From: Rotaria macrura
Taxonomy: Eukaryota > Rotifera > Eurotatoria > Philodinida > Philodinidae
Reading direction: 5' to 3'
Assembly: GCA_900239685.1 (NCBI GenBank)
Contig: OENT01000333.1
Location: 1-64,000, forward strand
Length of the DNA stretch: 64,000 nt
In this document: positions 63,460 through 64,000 of the stretch, in pieces
How positions within the stretch are numbered: the stretch's first letter is position 1
How the letters are laid out: the number at the start of each line of letters is the position of its first letter
Position numbers and translations under genes: made by a program
The notes under the pieces: model-generated
Told to the model about the DNA's origin: nothing
Databases searched by the model: none
The model's input: the letters and a program-made list of their open reading frames with translations, nothing else

Positions 63460-64000
63460 TTAGATACAAAAGTACTGAAAGAAAGTTTCTTTCGTCAAAA
63501 GATAGAACTTACTCTTCTCTTTCGATTCATCTACAACAAATTTTTTGTCACACATCCATAAAAGAAATGACACACCGTGAAAGATGACCACCCTCAAAAA
63601 GAGTCTGCACTTTTCGTAAAATACAAAAAGACGATGGAAAATGTCGATCTTTATATCTCTTGTTGAAAAATAGTCTTCTCTTTCTACCTGTATAAGATTT
63701 ATAATTGTTACACGTTCGAAAATCGAGTGAGGAGAATAAAAAAAGAAGGAAATATTCGAACAATAAACTTCCGATTTTTCTATAGACTCATCAGACGTAT
63801 GCTGTGGAGTAATAGTTATTTCGATTTTCCGGAACTCTCTAGCAAGATCATGTAAAAAGCACAACTAATTAAAATTAATTATTGTCTCACAAGGCATCTT
63901 TTATGAGTCTGTAGTTAGAAAAGTCGTAAATTTATTGTTCAAGTACTTCGTCTTTTACTCACCTCACTTGATTGACGAATGTGTGACAAATATAAATCTT
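63460..64000 (-). CDS. Partial unidentified gene at right edge
   Basis: The last bases encode (minus strand) DLYLSHIRQSSE followed by donor GTGAGT at 63957-63962. After a 98-nt intron ending TTTTAATTAG, the frame continues in phase 0 from 63864 as LCFLHDLAREFRKIEITITP and QHTSDESIEKSE. Beyond that it either runs on to a stop at 63460 or is spliced again (possible donor GTTTAT, acceptor TTATACAG, 81 nt). The gene's start lies outside the window. No domain is recognised. It could be the 5' part of the same gene as the membrane exon at 62202-62970. Confidence 0.4.

Overview
This window reads as nuclear DNA of a small-genome invertebrate animal, most likely a bdelloid rotifer. The basis is the combination of AT-rich DNA, GT-AG introns (ten of them only 51-79 nt long in the VPS4 gene), an F-box/LRR protein and a B-box/coiled-coil protein of the kinds I remember as abundant in bdelloids, and small inverted-repeat elements. 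No rRNA, tRNA or CRISPR could be supported. The species assignment is inference.

Bases 1 to about 13,100 are an accessory, transposon-rich block with visibly higher GC than the rest. It holds several foldback (palindromic) elements, a non-autonomous hAT element with a perfect 8-bp target-site duplication (11732-13069), other hAT-like inverted-repeat elements, and a diverged direct repeat. Embedded in it, on the minus strand, is a B-box zinc-finger/coiled-coil ORF followed by a 458-codon ORF of unknown function. A 521-bp palindrome separates the two, and its ends coincide with phase-compatible splice sites, so they are probably one two-exon gene whose intron is a foldback element.

Bases 13,100 to 64,000 are AT-rich with few, well-separated conserved genes, all on the minus strand: an intronless rhodopsin-type GPCR (13597-14832); an F-box/LRR gene that I reconstruct as four exons (31376-35075); two PAR-type bZIP transcription factor paralogues, a short one (41161-41746) and a long polyglutamine-rich one (45752-47457), which share an intron at the same codon and phase; a complete 11-exon VPS4 AAA-ATPase (56738-58649) with, downstream of it, a decayed copy of a VPS4-like MIT exon carrying stops (55420-55802); and at the right edge a multi-pass membrane protein exon plus parts of a further gene with a perfect 55-bp-arm palindrome between them. 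Long gaps (14.8-31.4, 35.1-41.2, 47.6-55.4, 58.7-62.2 kb) hold no gene I can support. They contain AT microsatellites, one 1.56-kb inverted-repeat element, and a few short ORFs of unclear status.

The genes do not form a pathway. They are separate housekeeping (VPS4), signalling (GPCR), transcriptional (bZIP) and lineage-expanded (F-box, B-box) genes. The features most worth following are the palindrome that acts as an intron, the VPS4-like pseudogene with conserved exon length and phase, the bZIP start codon isolated on its own exon, and the hidden F-box exons.
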